Shown here one piece after another: positions 23,549-31,562 of a stretch of DNA of 64,000 nt. The position numbers were made by a program, and so were the translations under genes. Position 1 is the first letter of the stretch; the number at the start of each line of letters is the position of its first letter. The DNA is from an uncultured Bacilli bacterium (GTDB lineage Bacteria > Bacillota_I > Bacilli_A > RF39 > UBA660). The notes beneath the pieces were generated by a model that saw only the letters and a program-made list of their open reading frames with translations, was not told the origin of the DNA and ran no database searches. The stretch covers positions 41,810 to 105,809 of the forward strand of contig CAKOTD010000003.1 of assembly GCA_934120015.1 (NCBI GenBank), in the 5' to 3' direction.

Positions 23549-24812
23549 GTTAATATTAAACAAAAAAGAAATAATAAATATTTTAGGAAAAGAGTATGAA
23601 AGATTGTCAGATATATTTAGTGATAAATTTGGAATAGTAAATGCTATGCTGGAACGCCATGAACTAGATAAATATAATCTTTTCATGTATCAATGTTTAA
23701 GTGCAAATACTGTTGATTTATTTGGATTGAGTAGAGAAGTTTCTAGTGGTGGGCTAGGGGTAAACGAAGATAAAAGGATTGCTATGACTAGTTGTTTAGC
23801 GGAAGCATTAGAGCGCTATTGTATGTCTTATATTCCTAAAAAAGAAATTATAAGAAATACCAAAGTAAATTTGAGAAAGGAAAACACTTTTGATAAATTT
23901 TTTACATATAGTGAAGAGCAATATAATAAGTCAGATATATTTCTAAATCCTAATAAGGAAAAAATAGAATGGACAAAGATTTATAATATTGACAATAGAA
24001 AGAAGTTTAAATATTGGCCTGCAAGTTTGATATATTTACCATATGATTTAAATAAAATTGTAGCAGAAACGACTTCAACGGGTATGGCGGCTGGCTTTAC
24101 ATTAGAGGAATGTATACAGAGTGGATTGTTAGAATTAATAGAAAGAGATGCTTTAATGATTAATTTTATGCAACGTTTGAATCCACCTGAAATAAATTTA
24201 GAAACTCTAGATGAAGAAAATCTAAAATTAATAAAAATAATAAAAAAAGAATATGATATAAAGATATATAAGTTATATTCTGATATTAAAGTTCCAATTT
24301 ATTTGTCTATTATTTATAAAAATGAGAAAAAACATATACATTATGGTATAGGTGCAAGTGCTAATATGAATTCGGATTATGCTATTAATAAATCATTAAA
24401 AGAATGTCTATTTACATATTTTTATTCTTTAAATATAATGGATGTCCGACAAGATGATCCTAAAAAAATTAAAACATTATACGAACACTTTTTATATTAT
24501 CAGGGCAATAATTTTAAAAAATTATTATTTAAAAGTAAATCAATTAATTACAAAAAAGAGATTATATCATTTGATGATTTAATAAAAAATTTAGAATTGC
24601 AAAATATAGATGTATATTATAAAGAATTAACCACTGATGATATAAAGAAAACAGGCATTAAGGTGGTTAAAGTTATTGCTCCAAGTTTAATTGATTTAAA
24701 TAAGAGTCATATATATCCAAGACTGGGAGCAGAGCGATTTTTCATTGTACCAAAGAAATTGAATTTAAAATATAATAAGAAGCTAACGGATATGCCTCAT
24801 CCGTTTCCATAG
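23535..24812 (+). CDS. ycaO: YcaO-family cyclodehydratase
   Basis: ATG 23535 is chosen (AGGTGA 5 nt upstream; GTG 23526 lies within that site). 425 residues. ATP/Mg-binding YcaO motifs are clear: SSGGLGVNEDKRIAMTSCLA then EALERYCM, and STGMAAGFTLEECIQSGLLE then LIERDALMINFMQ, and a later GASANMNSDYAINKSLKEC. The protein ends MPHPFP, the PxPxP C-terminus that marks azoline-forming YcaO proteins. It uses ATP to cyclise Cys, Ser or Thr into azolines. It overlaps the E1-like gene upstream. No azoline dehydrogenase gene is in the window, so the rings may stay as azolines or be oxidised elsewhere. Confidence 0.93.
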   Translation: MKKNKLILNKKEIINILGKEYERLSDIFSDKFGIVNAMLERHELDKYNLFMYQCLSANTVDLFGLSREVSSGGLGVNEDKRIAMTSCLAEALERYCMSYIPKKEIIRNTKVNLRKENTFDKFFTYSEEQYNKSDIFLNPNKEKIEWTKIYNIDNRKKFKYWPASLIYLPYDLNKIVAETTSTGMAAGFTLEECIQSGLLELIERDALMINFMQRLNPPEINLETLDEENLKLIKIIKKEYDIKIYKLYSDIKVPIYLSIIYKNEKKHIHYGIGASANMNSDYAINKSLKECLFTYFYSLNIMDVRQDDPKKIKTLYEHFLYYQGNNFKKLLFKSKSINYKKEIISFDDLIKNLELQNIDVYYKELTTDDIKKTGIKVVKVIAPSLIDLNKSHIYPRLGAERFFIVPKKLNLKYNKKLTDMPHPFP

Positions 24813-24830
24813 AATAGGGGGTTCATAATT

Positions 24831-25703
24831 ATGAGTGAAAAGGATAAATTAGACATTTTAATATACAATGCATATAGTGATATATGTGATGATAGTAGTC
24901 ATATTCATAAACTAGAATCAATTGCAAGTTATTACAATGTTAGCTTAGATTATTTACATAACAGATATTTATGGTTAATAAGCATGGAAATTAATCCTAA
25001 TTTTTGCCATTTGGATGAAAATCATAATTGGGTATATAAGATATTTGATGAATATAATAAGATGCTTAATGAAAATAATATTGAGTACTATTATACTAGT
25101 GGTATTCTTGCGTACTTGTTAGTTGATAAAAATTTAGAAAGATATCATCATGATTTAGATATTTTTATAAATATGGATTGTTTGGAGAGGCTAGAGCATA
25201 TTTGCAATAATTATAATTTTTCTTTTGAGCGAAAAATTGGTGATCGTGGTGGTGGGACAAAAAGAGTTATGTTAAAAATGTATTATCGAGATATGATTGA
25301 TATACCAATAACTATTTTTATGTATGTTAAGCAAAAAGATGGATCAATTACTCAAAAAGATTATTTTTGGGATGAATATAACAAGGAATTTGTTGAATAC
25401 ATTCATAATTCTCCACTCATTAGTAAATTAAGTTTTTCTGAATCTCCGAGAATTCATAATAATATTCAATATTATTCTATTACACCAGAGGCATTATTTC
25501 TATGTAAAGTAGGAAATAGACCAAAAGATATATATGATTGCACAATTTTCAGTGACATTATAGATAGAGACAAACTTGAAAAATTAGAAGATGCATTTAA
25601 ATATAATCTTCCTAATAATGTTGTTAATGCTGAAAATGATGTATTCTATAATTATGTTTTTAAAAATAGAATGAATAAAAAGGTGCTGATAAAATATGAT
25701 TGA
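24831..25703 (+). CDS. Nucleotidyltransferase-fold protein
   Basis: 290 residues, AGGGGG before ATG 24831. A short helix-turn region (about 1-60) is followed by a minimal nucleotidyltransferase core: YYTSGILAYLLVDKNLERYH then HDLDIFIN (two metal-binding Asp), as in lincosamide- or aminoglycoside-type NTases, and a late RPKDIYDCTIFSD helix. It lies between ycaO and thiE (8-nt overlap with thiE), so it could add a nucleotide to a peptide or small molecule, or serve as self-protection. The target is not known. Confidence 0.6.
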   Translation: MSEKDKLDILIYNAYSDICDDSSHIHKLESIASYYNVSLDYLHNRYLWLISMEINPNFCHLDENHNWVYKIFDEYNKMLNENNIEYYYTSGILAYLLVDKNLERYHHDLDIFINMDCLERLEHICNNYNFSFERKIGDRGGGTKRVMLKMYYRDMIDIPITIFMYVKQKDGSITQKDYFWDEYNKEFVEYIHNSPLISKLSFSESPRIHNNIQYYSITPEALFLCKVGNRPKDIYDCTIFSDIIDRDKLEKLEDAFKYNLPNNVVNAENDVFYNYVFKNRMNKKVLIKYD

Positions 25704-26325
25704 TTATAGCTTGTATTTGTGTACTAATAGTGAAATAAATAGTAATTATCCACTTGAATATTGTGTAGAGCAAGCAGTTATTGGTGGTGTTACAATGGTT
25801 CAAATTAGAGAAAAAGGAAAAGACTATAACGAATTTTTTAAAATTGCGTCTAGAATAAAAAAAGTAACAGATAAATATAATATACCATTAATCATAAATG
25901 ATAATATTGAAATTGCAATAAATATAGAAGCTGATGGATTACATATTGGACAAAATGATATATCTTGTTTAGAAGCAAGAAAACTCCTAGGTTATAAAAA
26001 GATAATAGGTGTAACTGTAACTAATCTTAGTGAAGCAAAAATGGCTATTGATGATGGCGCATCATATTTGGGTGTTGGTGCTATTTATGAATCAACAACT
26101 AAAAAAGATGCAATAGTTGTTGGGGTTGATGAATTAAAAAAAATAGTTGATTATTCTTCGATACCGGTAGTAGTTATAGGTGGTATTAATAAGAATACAA
26201 TTCCAATGTTAAAAAATATAAAAATAGACGGATATGCCATGATTAGGCCAATACTAGCAGAAGATAATATTGTGGAATCTACTAAGCAATTGAAGAAAAT
26301 AATTAAACATAATAAAAATTATTAG
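25696..26325 (+). CDS. thiE: Thiamine phosphate synthase (ThiE) homologue in the YcaO cluster
   Basis: 209 residues, full TIM-barrel length. Motifs: VQIREK (35-40), INDN (67-70, often INDD/INDR), ADGLHIGQND (79-88), YLGVGAIYESTTKKD (124-138, pyrophosphate-binding Thr/Lys), VVIGGI (159-164). The phosphate-binding loop near the end reads AMIRPILAED where the family usually has VVSAI, i.e. Ser replaced by Arg-Pro. ThiE joins HMP-pyrophosphate to thiazole phosphate. No thiM, thiD or TPP riboswitch is present. Translational coupling to the NTase gene (8-nt overlap) places it in the RiPP-like operon. Confidence 0.88.
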   Translation: MIDYSLYLCTNSEINSNYPLEYCVEQAVIGGVTMVQIREKGKDYNEFFKIASRIKKVTDKYNIPLIINDNIEIAINIEADGLHIGQNDISCLEARKLLGYKKIIGVTVTNLSEAKMAIDDGASYLGVGAIYESTTKKDAIVVGVDELKKIVDYSSIPVVVIGGINKNTIPMLKNIKIDGYAMIRPILAEDNIVESTKQLKKIIKHNKNY

Positions 26326-26463
26326 AAAACTAAAAAAATTGATAATTAAAATTTTATTATTTTCCAATGTGCAGCAAAATGGAATTAACTTATAATAAAA
26401 ACAGAGATTTCAGATATACAATGCATTGCAATATTAGGAGTTATCGATACCTTTTTGAGTGGT

Positions 26464-26751
26464 CTAACTGATGAAGGTGCTTAAATAATAGTATAATTTG
26501 CATGTAATAAAGTAAAAAAGCTCAAATGAAAAGACAAATTTCACTTTGAAAGGATAAATTCTATCTTCTGTCTGAAAAATTAATAAAACAGTATCCACCA
26601 GAATTTTTAATTTTATAATGATTTTTAACTTCTTTAGAAATAATTGGACAATCTTTATTAATTTACCAATATATTTAAATGATTTACCTAAACTAAGTTG
26701 ACTTTCAATGATTAATCTATCATTGAAAGATAGATGCTTATTTATGCACAT
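26464..26751 (-). pseudogene. IS30-family transposase remnant
   Basis: On the minus strand the frame opens MCINKHLSFNDRLIIESQLS then LGKSFKYIGKLI, the N-terminal HTH of IS30 transposases (KHLTxxERxxIExxLxxGxSFxxIAxxL). A 1-nt shift at the next codons would continue N-K-D-C-P-I-I-S-K-E-V-K-N-H, the family's next motif. The catalytic DDE part is gone. The surrounding 26330-27040 holds no intact gene, only decayed sequence. Confidence 0.65.
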
Positions 26752-26863
26752 AAATAAGCATCACCGATGTGTTATTATAATATTTTGAATATTTAAATTC
26801 CACCTAATTTTTTGGAAACTTAAATTCTACTTAAGGATGGAATTTACTTTTACAAGTGAGTTC

Positions 26864-26912
26864 TTAAACAAACAATGTGATAAAGTAAATATTATTGATA
26901 TTACAAAAGAAT
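26864..26912 (+). repeat. Duplicated 49-nt fragment of the HAD gene (partner 28204-28252)
   Basis: 49 nt match 28204-28252 with one mismatch. Both encode LNKQCDKVNIIDITKE, the substrate-domain/second-lobe segment of a Cof-type HAD phosphatase. It is a broken duplicate lying before the S51 peptidase gene. Confidence 0.75.
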
Positions 26913-27041
26913 ATGACATTCAATAGAGAATACAAATTTAATTGTAATTTCAGTAATTATAAAAATTTAGAATTAATGTTAAAAAAACAAATAAATATGC
27001 AAGAGACAGTCAAAACTTTAAAAATAGAAGGAAGGTAGGTT

Positions 27042-27725
27042 ATGTATAGTATTTTATTAAGTGACTATGAAAAAGGAATAAAACTAGTTAAAACTAAATT
27101 ACAAAATATGATAAAAAATAATTATAAAGCAGTAATTATATCATGGACATTTCCAAGTGAAATAGATTTTAGAACATTTAATGAAGAGTGGTTTCCTAAA
27201 AATGGTCGTAGATATAAAAAGTATGTTGGTTCATTAATAGAATTAGGAATAGATGAAAAAAATATTTATATATTAAATTGTTATGATAAGAAAAATTTAA
27301 CCAATTTTAAAAATATAATTGAAGAAAGTGATATTTTAGTGATTACTGGTGGTAATCCCGAAATGTTATATAGTAAAGTTGTTCAAGAAACAGAACTTCT
27401 TTATACTATAAAACATTATAAAGGAATAATTATTGGTTTTAGTGCGGGTGCAGAATTGCAATTAAAAAGATATTTTATTACTGCAAAGAATAATTATTAT
27501 AAATATTTTGCTTTTTATGATGGATTTGGTATATTAGATGACCCATTTTATATGGATGTTCATTCTATAAAAAATAGGAGATATTTAGAGAAGTTACAAA
27601 ATGTAGCAAATGAAAAAAGGAAAAAAGTATATGCTATTTTTAATGATGGTGCTATGATTTATGATAGAATGAATGATAAATTAGAAACTTTTGGTAATGT
27701 AATTTGCTTTGATATCAATGATTGA
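27042..27725 (+). CDS. Peptidase S51-like protein
   Basis: 227 residues, AAGGAAGG before ATG 27042. The class-I-glutaminase-like fold of S51 is seen: VIISWTF start strand, ILVITGGNPEMLY and the nucleophile elbow IIGFSAGAEL (Ser), then MDVHSI and AIFNDGAMI. Family members are dipeptidase E (Asp-dipeptides) or cyanophycinase. Which one cannot be told. Cytosolic, no signal peptide. It is flanked on both sides by remnants of the same HAD gene. Confidence 0.75.
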   Translation: MYSILLSDYEKGIKLVKTKLQNMIKNNYKAVIISWTFPSEIDFRTFNEEWFPKNGRRYKKYVGSLIELGIDEKNIYILNCYDKKNLTNFKNIIEESDILVITGGNPEMLYSKVVQETELLYTIKHYKGIIIGFSAGAELQLKRYFITAKNNYYKYFAFYDGFGILDDPFYMDVHSIKNRRYLEKLQNVANEKRKKVYAIFNDGAMIYDRMNDKLETFGNVICFDIND

Positions 27726-27755
27726 TTTGTTATATATGGAAGGTTAGGTTTTAAG

Positions 27756-28265
27756 ATGAAATTGCTAGTGTCGGATTATGATAATACTATTGAACTTCAT
27801 TACAATTATACAGATAATTTGGGGATTTTAAAAAGAAATATTATTGCTTTAAACAAATTTATGAGGAATAATATATTATGCATTGCAACTGGAAGACATT
27901 TTGATGCTATTAATACTACATTGCAAGAAAATAAAATAAGTTTTAGTTATTTATGTTCGAATAATGGCACAGAATTATATGATTAAAACTATAGTTTGTT
28001 ATGTTGCCTTCCAATTGATGATTATGACTTAAAAAATTTAAGCAATTTAGAAAGAATGATAATTTTTAGGCATCCTTATAATAATGATTCAATAATAACT
28101 TCTATATATTGATGAATTTGAAAAATTTATTGAAATAAAGAATTATTTGAATTTAAACTTAAAATATTCAAAAATTGAATATAAATTTCCAAAAATAAAA
28201 ATATTAAATAAACAATGTGATAAAGTAAATATTATTGATATTACAAAAGAATGTGATATAATATA
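27756..28265 (+). pseudogene. HAD phosphatase (Cof-type), interrupted
   Basis: Starts intact with KLLVSDYDNTIEL (nucleophile DxD) and CIATGRHFD, then SNNGTELYD and a stop at 27984-27986. The same frame continues after the stop with N-Y-S-L-L-C-C-L-P-I-D-D-Y-D-L; another shift near 28110 gives YIDEFEKFIEIKNYLNLNLK and LNKQCDKVNIIDITKECD, and a stop at 28262-28264. The C-terminal third with the last catalytic Asp pair is missing. A short intact N-terminal peptide may still be made. Confidence 0.7.
28204..28252 (+). repeat. 49-nt repeat copy 2 (partner 26864-26912)
   Basis: Lies inside the HAD pseudogene and is the in-context copy; the partner upstream of the peptidase gene is the displaced one. 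Confidence 0.75.
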
Positions 28266-28304
28266 ACATAATATAATATAATATAACATAATATAATTAT
28301 TTAA
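28254..28304. repeat. Low-complexity ATATAACATAAT tract
   Basis: Short tandem units of AATATAACAT/AATAT follow the HAD remnant. No function is visible; it is slippage-prone DNA before the tyrS leader. Confidence 0.6.
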
Positions 28305-28325
28305 TTTATAAATGTTGATTAATGA

Positions 28326-28519
28326 ATAGTAAAGTATATCATTTTAAATTTAGAGAGTTTATGTTTGGTGAAAATAGACAAAATGATATAGTTGAAATAC
28401 ACATTATGAGTTTAAAGGTTGCTACTTTATAGCTTATTGAGTGTATGAATTTCTATTCATAAAGTAAGGTGGTACCGCGATAAATCGTCCTTATGAGGAT
28501 TGTTTATTGTGTTTTTTTT
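28326..28519 (+). promoter_or_regulatory. T-box leader controlling tyrS
   Basis: The T-box signature AAGGTGGTACCGCG (28465-28478) is present, as are stem-I elements (AGAGAG then TTTGGTGAAAATAGA, 28352-28378). A likely specifier is TAC (28398-28400, Tyr) in GAAATACAC. A terminator stem ATAAATCGTCCT with AGGATTGTTTAT ends in eight T at 28512-28519. Uncharged tRNA-Tyr should stabilise the antiterminator and allow tyrS expression. Confidence 0.92.
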
Positions 28520-28535
28520 GTTAAGGAGGAATAAA

Positions 28536-29735
28536 ATGACAAAAGAGGAAAAAATTGAATTAATACTGAGAAGAGCAGTTGATATTCATAATAAAGAAAC
28601 ATTATTAAAAAAATTAAATAGTGGCAAGAAATTGGTTGTAAAGTTTGGCGCTGATCCATCTAGACCAGATTTACATTTAGGACATACAGTACCACTTAGA
28701 GCATTAAAAATATTGCAAGAATTAGGACATGACATAGTTTTTGTTATAGGGGATTTTACAGCAATGATTGGAGATCCATCTGGAAAATCTAAAACTAGAC
28801 CATCATTATCATTTGAAGAAACAAGAAAAAATGGTGAAACTTATTTTAAACAGGTTTCTAAAATATTAGATTCTAAAAAAATAAGAATTGTGTATAATTC
28901 AGAGTGGTTAGGAAGAATGTCATTTGAAGATGTTATTAAATTAACTGGAAAATATACAGTAGCTAGAATTCTTGAAAGAGATGACTTTAAAAATAGATTT
29001 AATAATAATATTCCAATTGGTATTCATGAATTTTTATATCCATTAATGCAAGGATATGATTCAGTTGCATTACATGCTGATATAGAAGTAGGTGGAACGG
29101 ATCAAACATTTAATTTGTTAGTTGGTAGAGAGTTACAAAGAGATTATGATCAAGAGTCACAAGATGTAATGTGTTTTCCTTTATTAGTAGGATTAGATGG
29201 AAAAGAAAAAATGTCTAAATCATTAGGAAATTATATTGGAGTAGATGAATCACCTGAAAAAATGTATGAAAAAGCTATGAGAATACCTGATGATGTATTA
29301 TTAGATTATTTTAAACTTACTACAGATTTAGACATGAAAGATGTAGAAAAGTGGATGAGTGATAATATACTAATTGCACATAGGAAATATGCAGAAGAAA
29401 TAATTAAAATGTATCATGGAGAGGAATTTATTAATCAAGCTCAAGAAAGGTATAATACAGTAGCTAATGGTGGTATACCTGAAAATATTGAAATATTTGA
29501 AATAAAAGAAAATATGTTAGAAAGTGGAATGTTATTAACTGACTTATTAAATTTATCAAATATTGTTTCTTCAAAATCTGAAGGAAGAAGAATGATTGAG
29601 CAAAACGGGATAAGTGTAAACGGAATAAAAGAAAATGATGTTAATAAATTAATTACTACAACTGATTTTAATAATGGTGAATTAATTATTCAAAAAGGTA
29701 AAAAACAATTTAAGAAAATTGTTTTGATTAAATAA
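28536..29735 (+). CDS. tyrS: Tyrosyl-tRNA synthetase
   Basis: ATG 28536 follows AAGGAGG; the in-frame TTG 12 codons upstream lies in the T-box terminator. 399 residues. Class I signatures: HLGH (47-50) in PSRPDLHLGHTVPL, tyrosine/tRNA-binding GGTDQTFNLLVGR, and KMSKSLGN. A C-terminal S4-like domain (about 335-395; EGRRMIEQNGISVNG) binds tRNA. Length and sequence suggest the TyrZ-like group. Charges tRNA-Tyr in the cytosol; regulated by the T-box leader. Confidence 0.96.
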   Translation: MTKEEKIELILRRAVDIHNKETLLKKLNSGKKLVVKFGADPSRPDLHLGHTVPLRALKILQELGHDIVFVIGDFTAMIGDPSGKSKTRPSLSFEETRKNGETYFKQVSKILDSKKIRIVYNSEWLGRMSFEDVIKLTGKYTVARILERDDFKNRFNNNIPIGIHEFLYPLMQGYDSVALHADIEVGGTDQTFNLLVGRELQRDYDQESQDVMCFPLLVGLDGKEKMSKSLGNYIGVDESPEKMYEKAMRIPDDVLLDYFKLTTDLDMKDVEKWMSDNILIAHRKYAEEIIKMYHGEEFINQAQERYNTVANGGIPENIEIFEIKENMLESGMLLTDLLNLSNIVSSKSEGRRMIEQNGISVNGIKENDVNKLITTTDFNNGELIIQKGKKQFKKIVLIK

Positions 29736-29785
29736 TAAGATATACCAACATTATTGTATATATATAATCTATAATGTGAATTTAA

Positions 29786-29838
29786 AAAGATAAAGATCTA
29801 TTTTATAGGTTATATTTAAATTTATCTTTAATTTTTAA
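29786..29838 (+). terminator. Possible tyrS terminator
   Basis: AAAGATAAA (29786-29794) pairs with TTTATCTTT (29821-29829), followed by AATTTTT. The 26-nt loop makes it weak. Confidence 0.35.
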
Positions 29839-29953
29839 CATATTCTCAATTTGTAAAAAATGGTGATATATTTTTATTTATCTTTGACTAAATGATATTT
29901 ATGTAGATTAGACAATATTGCTTATATTTAGTATAATAATGATGGTGATAAAA

Positions 29954-30478
29954 ATGGAAATGATGATGATAATTGTAATAATTGCTTTTGTAATTGGGAC
30001 TACAACATTATTGCTTACTATGTCAAATAAACAAGATAATAATAATCAAAAACATATAGAATATAGTAATGATATATTACTTGAATTAAGTATTAAACAA
30101 GAACTTGGGAATAGATATGAAATCATTCCATGCATAATTAGAATATATAGAAATAAAAATGTTGAATTAATTATGGAAAATAATATCATTGGTACATATT
30201 TATTAGATGATGAAAAATATAATAACTTAGTTACTAATATTGATTTAGATAAAATAAATAAAATGGTTATTAAAAGTAATTATAGTATAAAGAAAGGCTT
30301 TGAATACTTTATTATTTTATTTGATAAGGATAATTATACAGTAAATAGAATAGGCGGTTATGAACCAACAGATATAGATTTTAATAATTATAAAAATATG
30401 ATATTATCTTGTTTACCAAGTGGTTTTCTTGATGGAAAAAGAAATAATTATATTGAAAGACTAAAAGGAAATAAATAA
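29954..30478 (+). CDS. Hypothetical membrane-anchored protein
   Basis: ATG 29954 is chosen because GGTGA precedes it at 6 nt and a promoter (TAGACA 29909-29914, 17 nt, TATAAT 29932-29937) lies just upstream, ruling out the earlier ATG at 29918. About 174 residues: one N-terminal hydrophobic segment (about 3-22), then a soluble beta-rich domain with ELSIKQELGNRYEIIPCIIR and GGYEPTDIDFNNY. Not recognised. Possibly faces outward with an N-in signal anchor. Confidence 0.55.
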   Translation: MEMMMIIVIIAFVIGTTTLLLTMSNKQDNNNQKHIEYSNDILLELSIKQELGNRYEIIPCIIRIYRNKNVELIMENNIIGTYLLDDEKYNNLVTNIDLDKINKMVIKSNYSIKKGFEYFIILFDKDNYTVNRIGGYEPTDIDFNNYKNMILSCLPSGFLDGKRNNYIERLKGNK

Positions 30479-30501
30479 TTTTATAAAAAAATCAGTAAAA
30501 A

Positions 30502-30532
30502 TTGGTACTTTTTAAAATTTGTATGTTATAAT
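30502..30532 (+). promoter_or_regulatory. Promoter of the SAM riboswitch transcript
   Basis: TATAAT (30527-30532) with a TG extension (TGT before it) and TTGGTA 19 nt upstream (30502-30507). The start would be near 30539, just before the aptamer. Confidence 0.6.
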
Positions 30533-30543
30533 CAGTACAACTT

Positions 30544-30668
30544 CTTATTTAGAGTGATGGAGGGACTAGCCCTAAGATATCACACCAACCTATTAAGTTA
30601 GGTGGTAATGCTAGATCAATAAGATAACTTTTTAACACTTAAGGGTTATCTTAGGTGTTTTTCTTTTT
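30544..30668 (+). promoter_or_regulatory. SAM-I (S-box) riboswitch with terminator
   Basis: The aptamer core AGAGTGATGGAGGGACTAGC then CCCTAAGAT, ACCAACC, AGGTGGTAATGCTAGATCA fits SAM-I. P1 is CTTATT (30544-30549) with AATAAG (30618-30623). The terminator is AACACTTAAG (30634-30643) with CTTAGGTGTT (30650-30659) and a T run; the antiterminator TAAGATAAC (30620-30628) with GTTATCTTA (30645-30653) takes up the 3' strand of P1. SAM binding should therefore turn the downstream gene off. Confidence 0.9.
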
Positions 30669-30693
30669 AAGAAGTAAGGAAAGGACTGATTAT

Positions 30694-31434
30694 ATGTTAA
30701 TAAGAGAAATTGAAAAGGAAGGATTTATTAAATTTGAAGACAAAAACAAGAACAAAGAAATATCTAAAGAAGAATATGATATGATAATCCATGAGGCCTA
30801 TATAAATAATTTAAGGTATGGGAATGGTAAAGTAAACCCTGTGTTAAAAGAAAGGTTTGAACAATTAAAATATCGAACAAAACTAGTACATAATATTAAA
30901 ACTGTTGCACTAGTAGAAAGTGCTAAACTAATGAGAAGATATATATTTGGAAGTAATGATAATTTTTTAATTATTAAAGATGAAAGAGGATTATGCTTAT
31001 TATATAATTTAACTGATGGTGAAGATAATAGTTTTGACTTTAATAAAGAATTGATTTTTGATGAAAATAAAACAAAAATAATGTATCTTTATAATGAAAA
31101 TAAAGAAGATTATCAAGAAAAAATAGACATTGGTTATATGGATAATATTATTTTATATAAGAGTGTTAAGTTAATAAATATTATATCTAATAGTCAACTA
31201 ATACTATCTGATATATTAGTTTTAAGTGATAGAATTGGAAATAAAATATATGTAGATATTATTAATAATCATATATATACAAGACAAAACAACTATGAGA
31301 TAAAAAAAGAAGCGTATACAAAAGAAATAACTATTTATACCTTTAATAAAAAGAGCAATACTAAAATAACAGGGAAAATATTTACAAAATTAAATCTAAT
31401 TAATATAATTAATAACTTTATTAAATATGATTGA
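30694..31434 (+). CDS. Unrecognised protein under SAM riboswitch control
   Basis: ATG 30694 follows AAGGAAAGGA; the in-frame ATG at 30655 is inside the terminator. 246 residues, soluble, no signal peptide or membrane segment. N-terminal helical part (about 1-70: IREIEKEGFIKFEDKNKNKE), then a beta-rich part with SNDNFLIIKDERGLCLLYNL. It matches no methionine biosynthesis, SAM synthetase or transporter family that I know. The riboswitch implies a role when SAM or methionine is short. Not an obvious pseudogene. Confidence 0.6.
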   Translation: MLIREIEKEGFIKFEDKNKNKEISKEEYDMIIHEAYINNLRYGNGKVNPVLKERFEQLKYRTKLVHNIKTVALVESAKLMRRYIFGSNDNFLIIKDERGLCLLYNLTDGEDNSFDFNKELIFDENKTKIMYLYNENKEDYQEKIDIGYMDNIILYKSVKLINIISNSQLILSDILVLSDRIGNKIYVDIINNHIYTRQNNYEIKKEAYTKEITIYTFNKKSNTKITGKIFTKLNLINIINNFIKYD

Positions 31435-31466
31435 TATAAAATTAATGTAAACAATACAAATATATA

Positions 31467-31549
31467 TTTAAAAATTAAACTATTTTTTGTATAATTAAAT
31501 TAGAATAAAGGGCTAGTAGAGACTTTAATGTTTTTACTTGCTCTTTTTT
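31467..31549 (+). promoter_or_regulatory. Promoter and terminator-like leader hairpin before the helicase gene
   Basis: TTTAAA (31467-31472), 17 nt, TATAAT (31490-31495), then GGGCTAGTAGA (31510-31520) pairs imperfectly with TTTACTTGCTC (31533-31543) followed by six T. The hairpin lies between promoter and ATG 31563, so it could attenuate the helicase or be a terminator for upstream transcripts. Confidence 0.45.
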
Positions 31550-31562
31550 AAGAGGTGGATTT

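Noticed and set aside
25600..26330. Possible TPP riboswitch in front of thiE
   Set aside because: thiE starts 8 nt inside the preceding gene, and no THI-box core (CUGAGA, ACCUGA) is present.
28254..28304. AT-rich tandem tract as a CRISPR-like or satellite array
   Set aside because: Units are 5-10 nt, irregular, and lack spacers.
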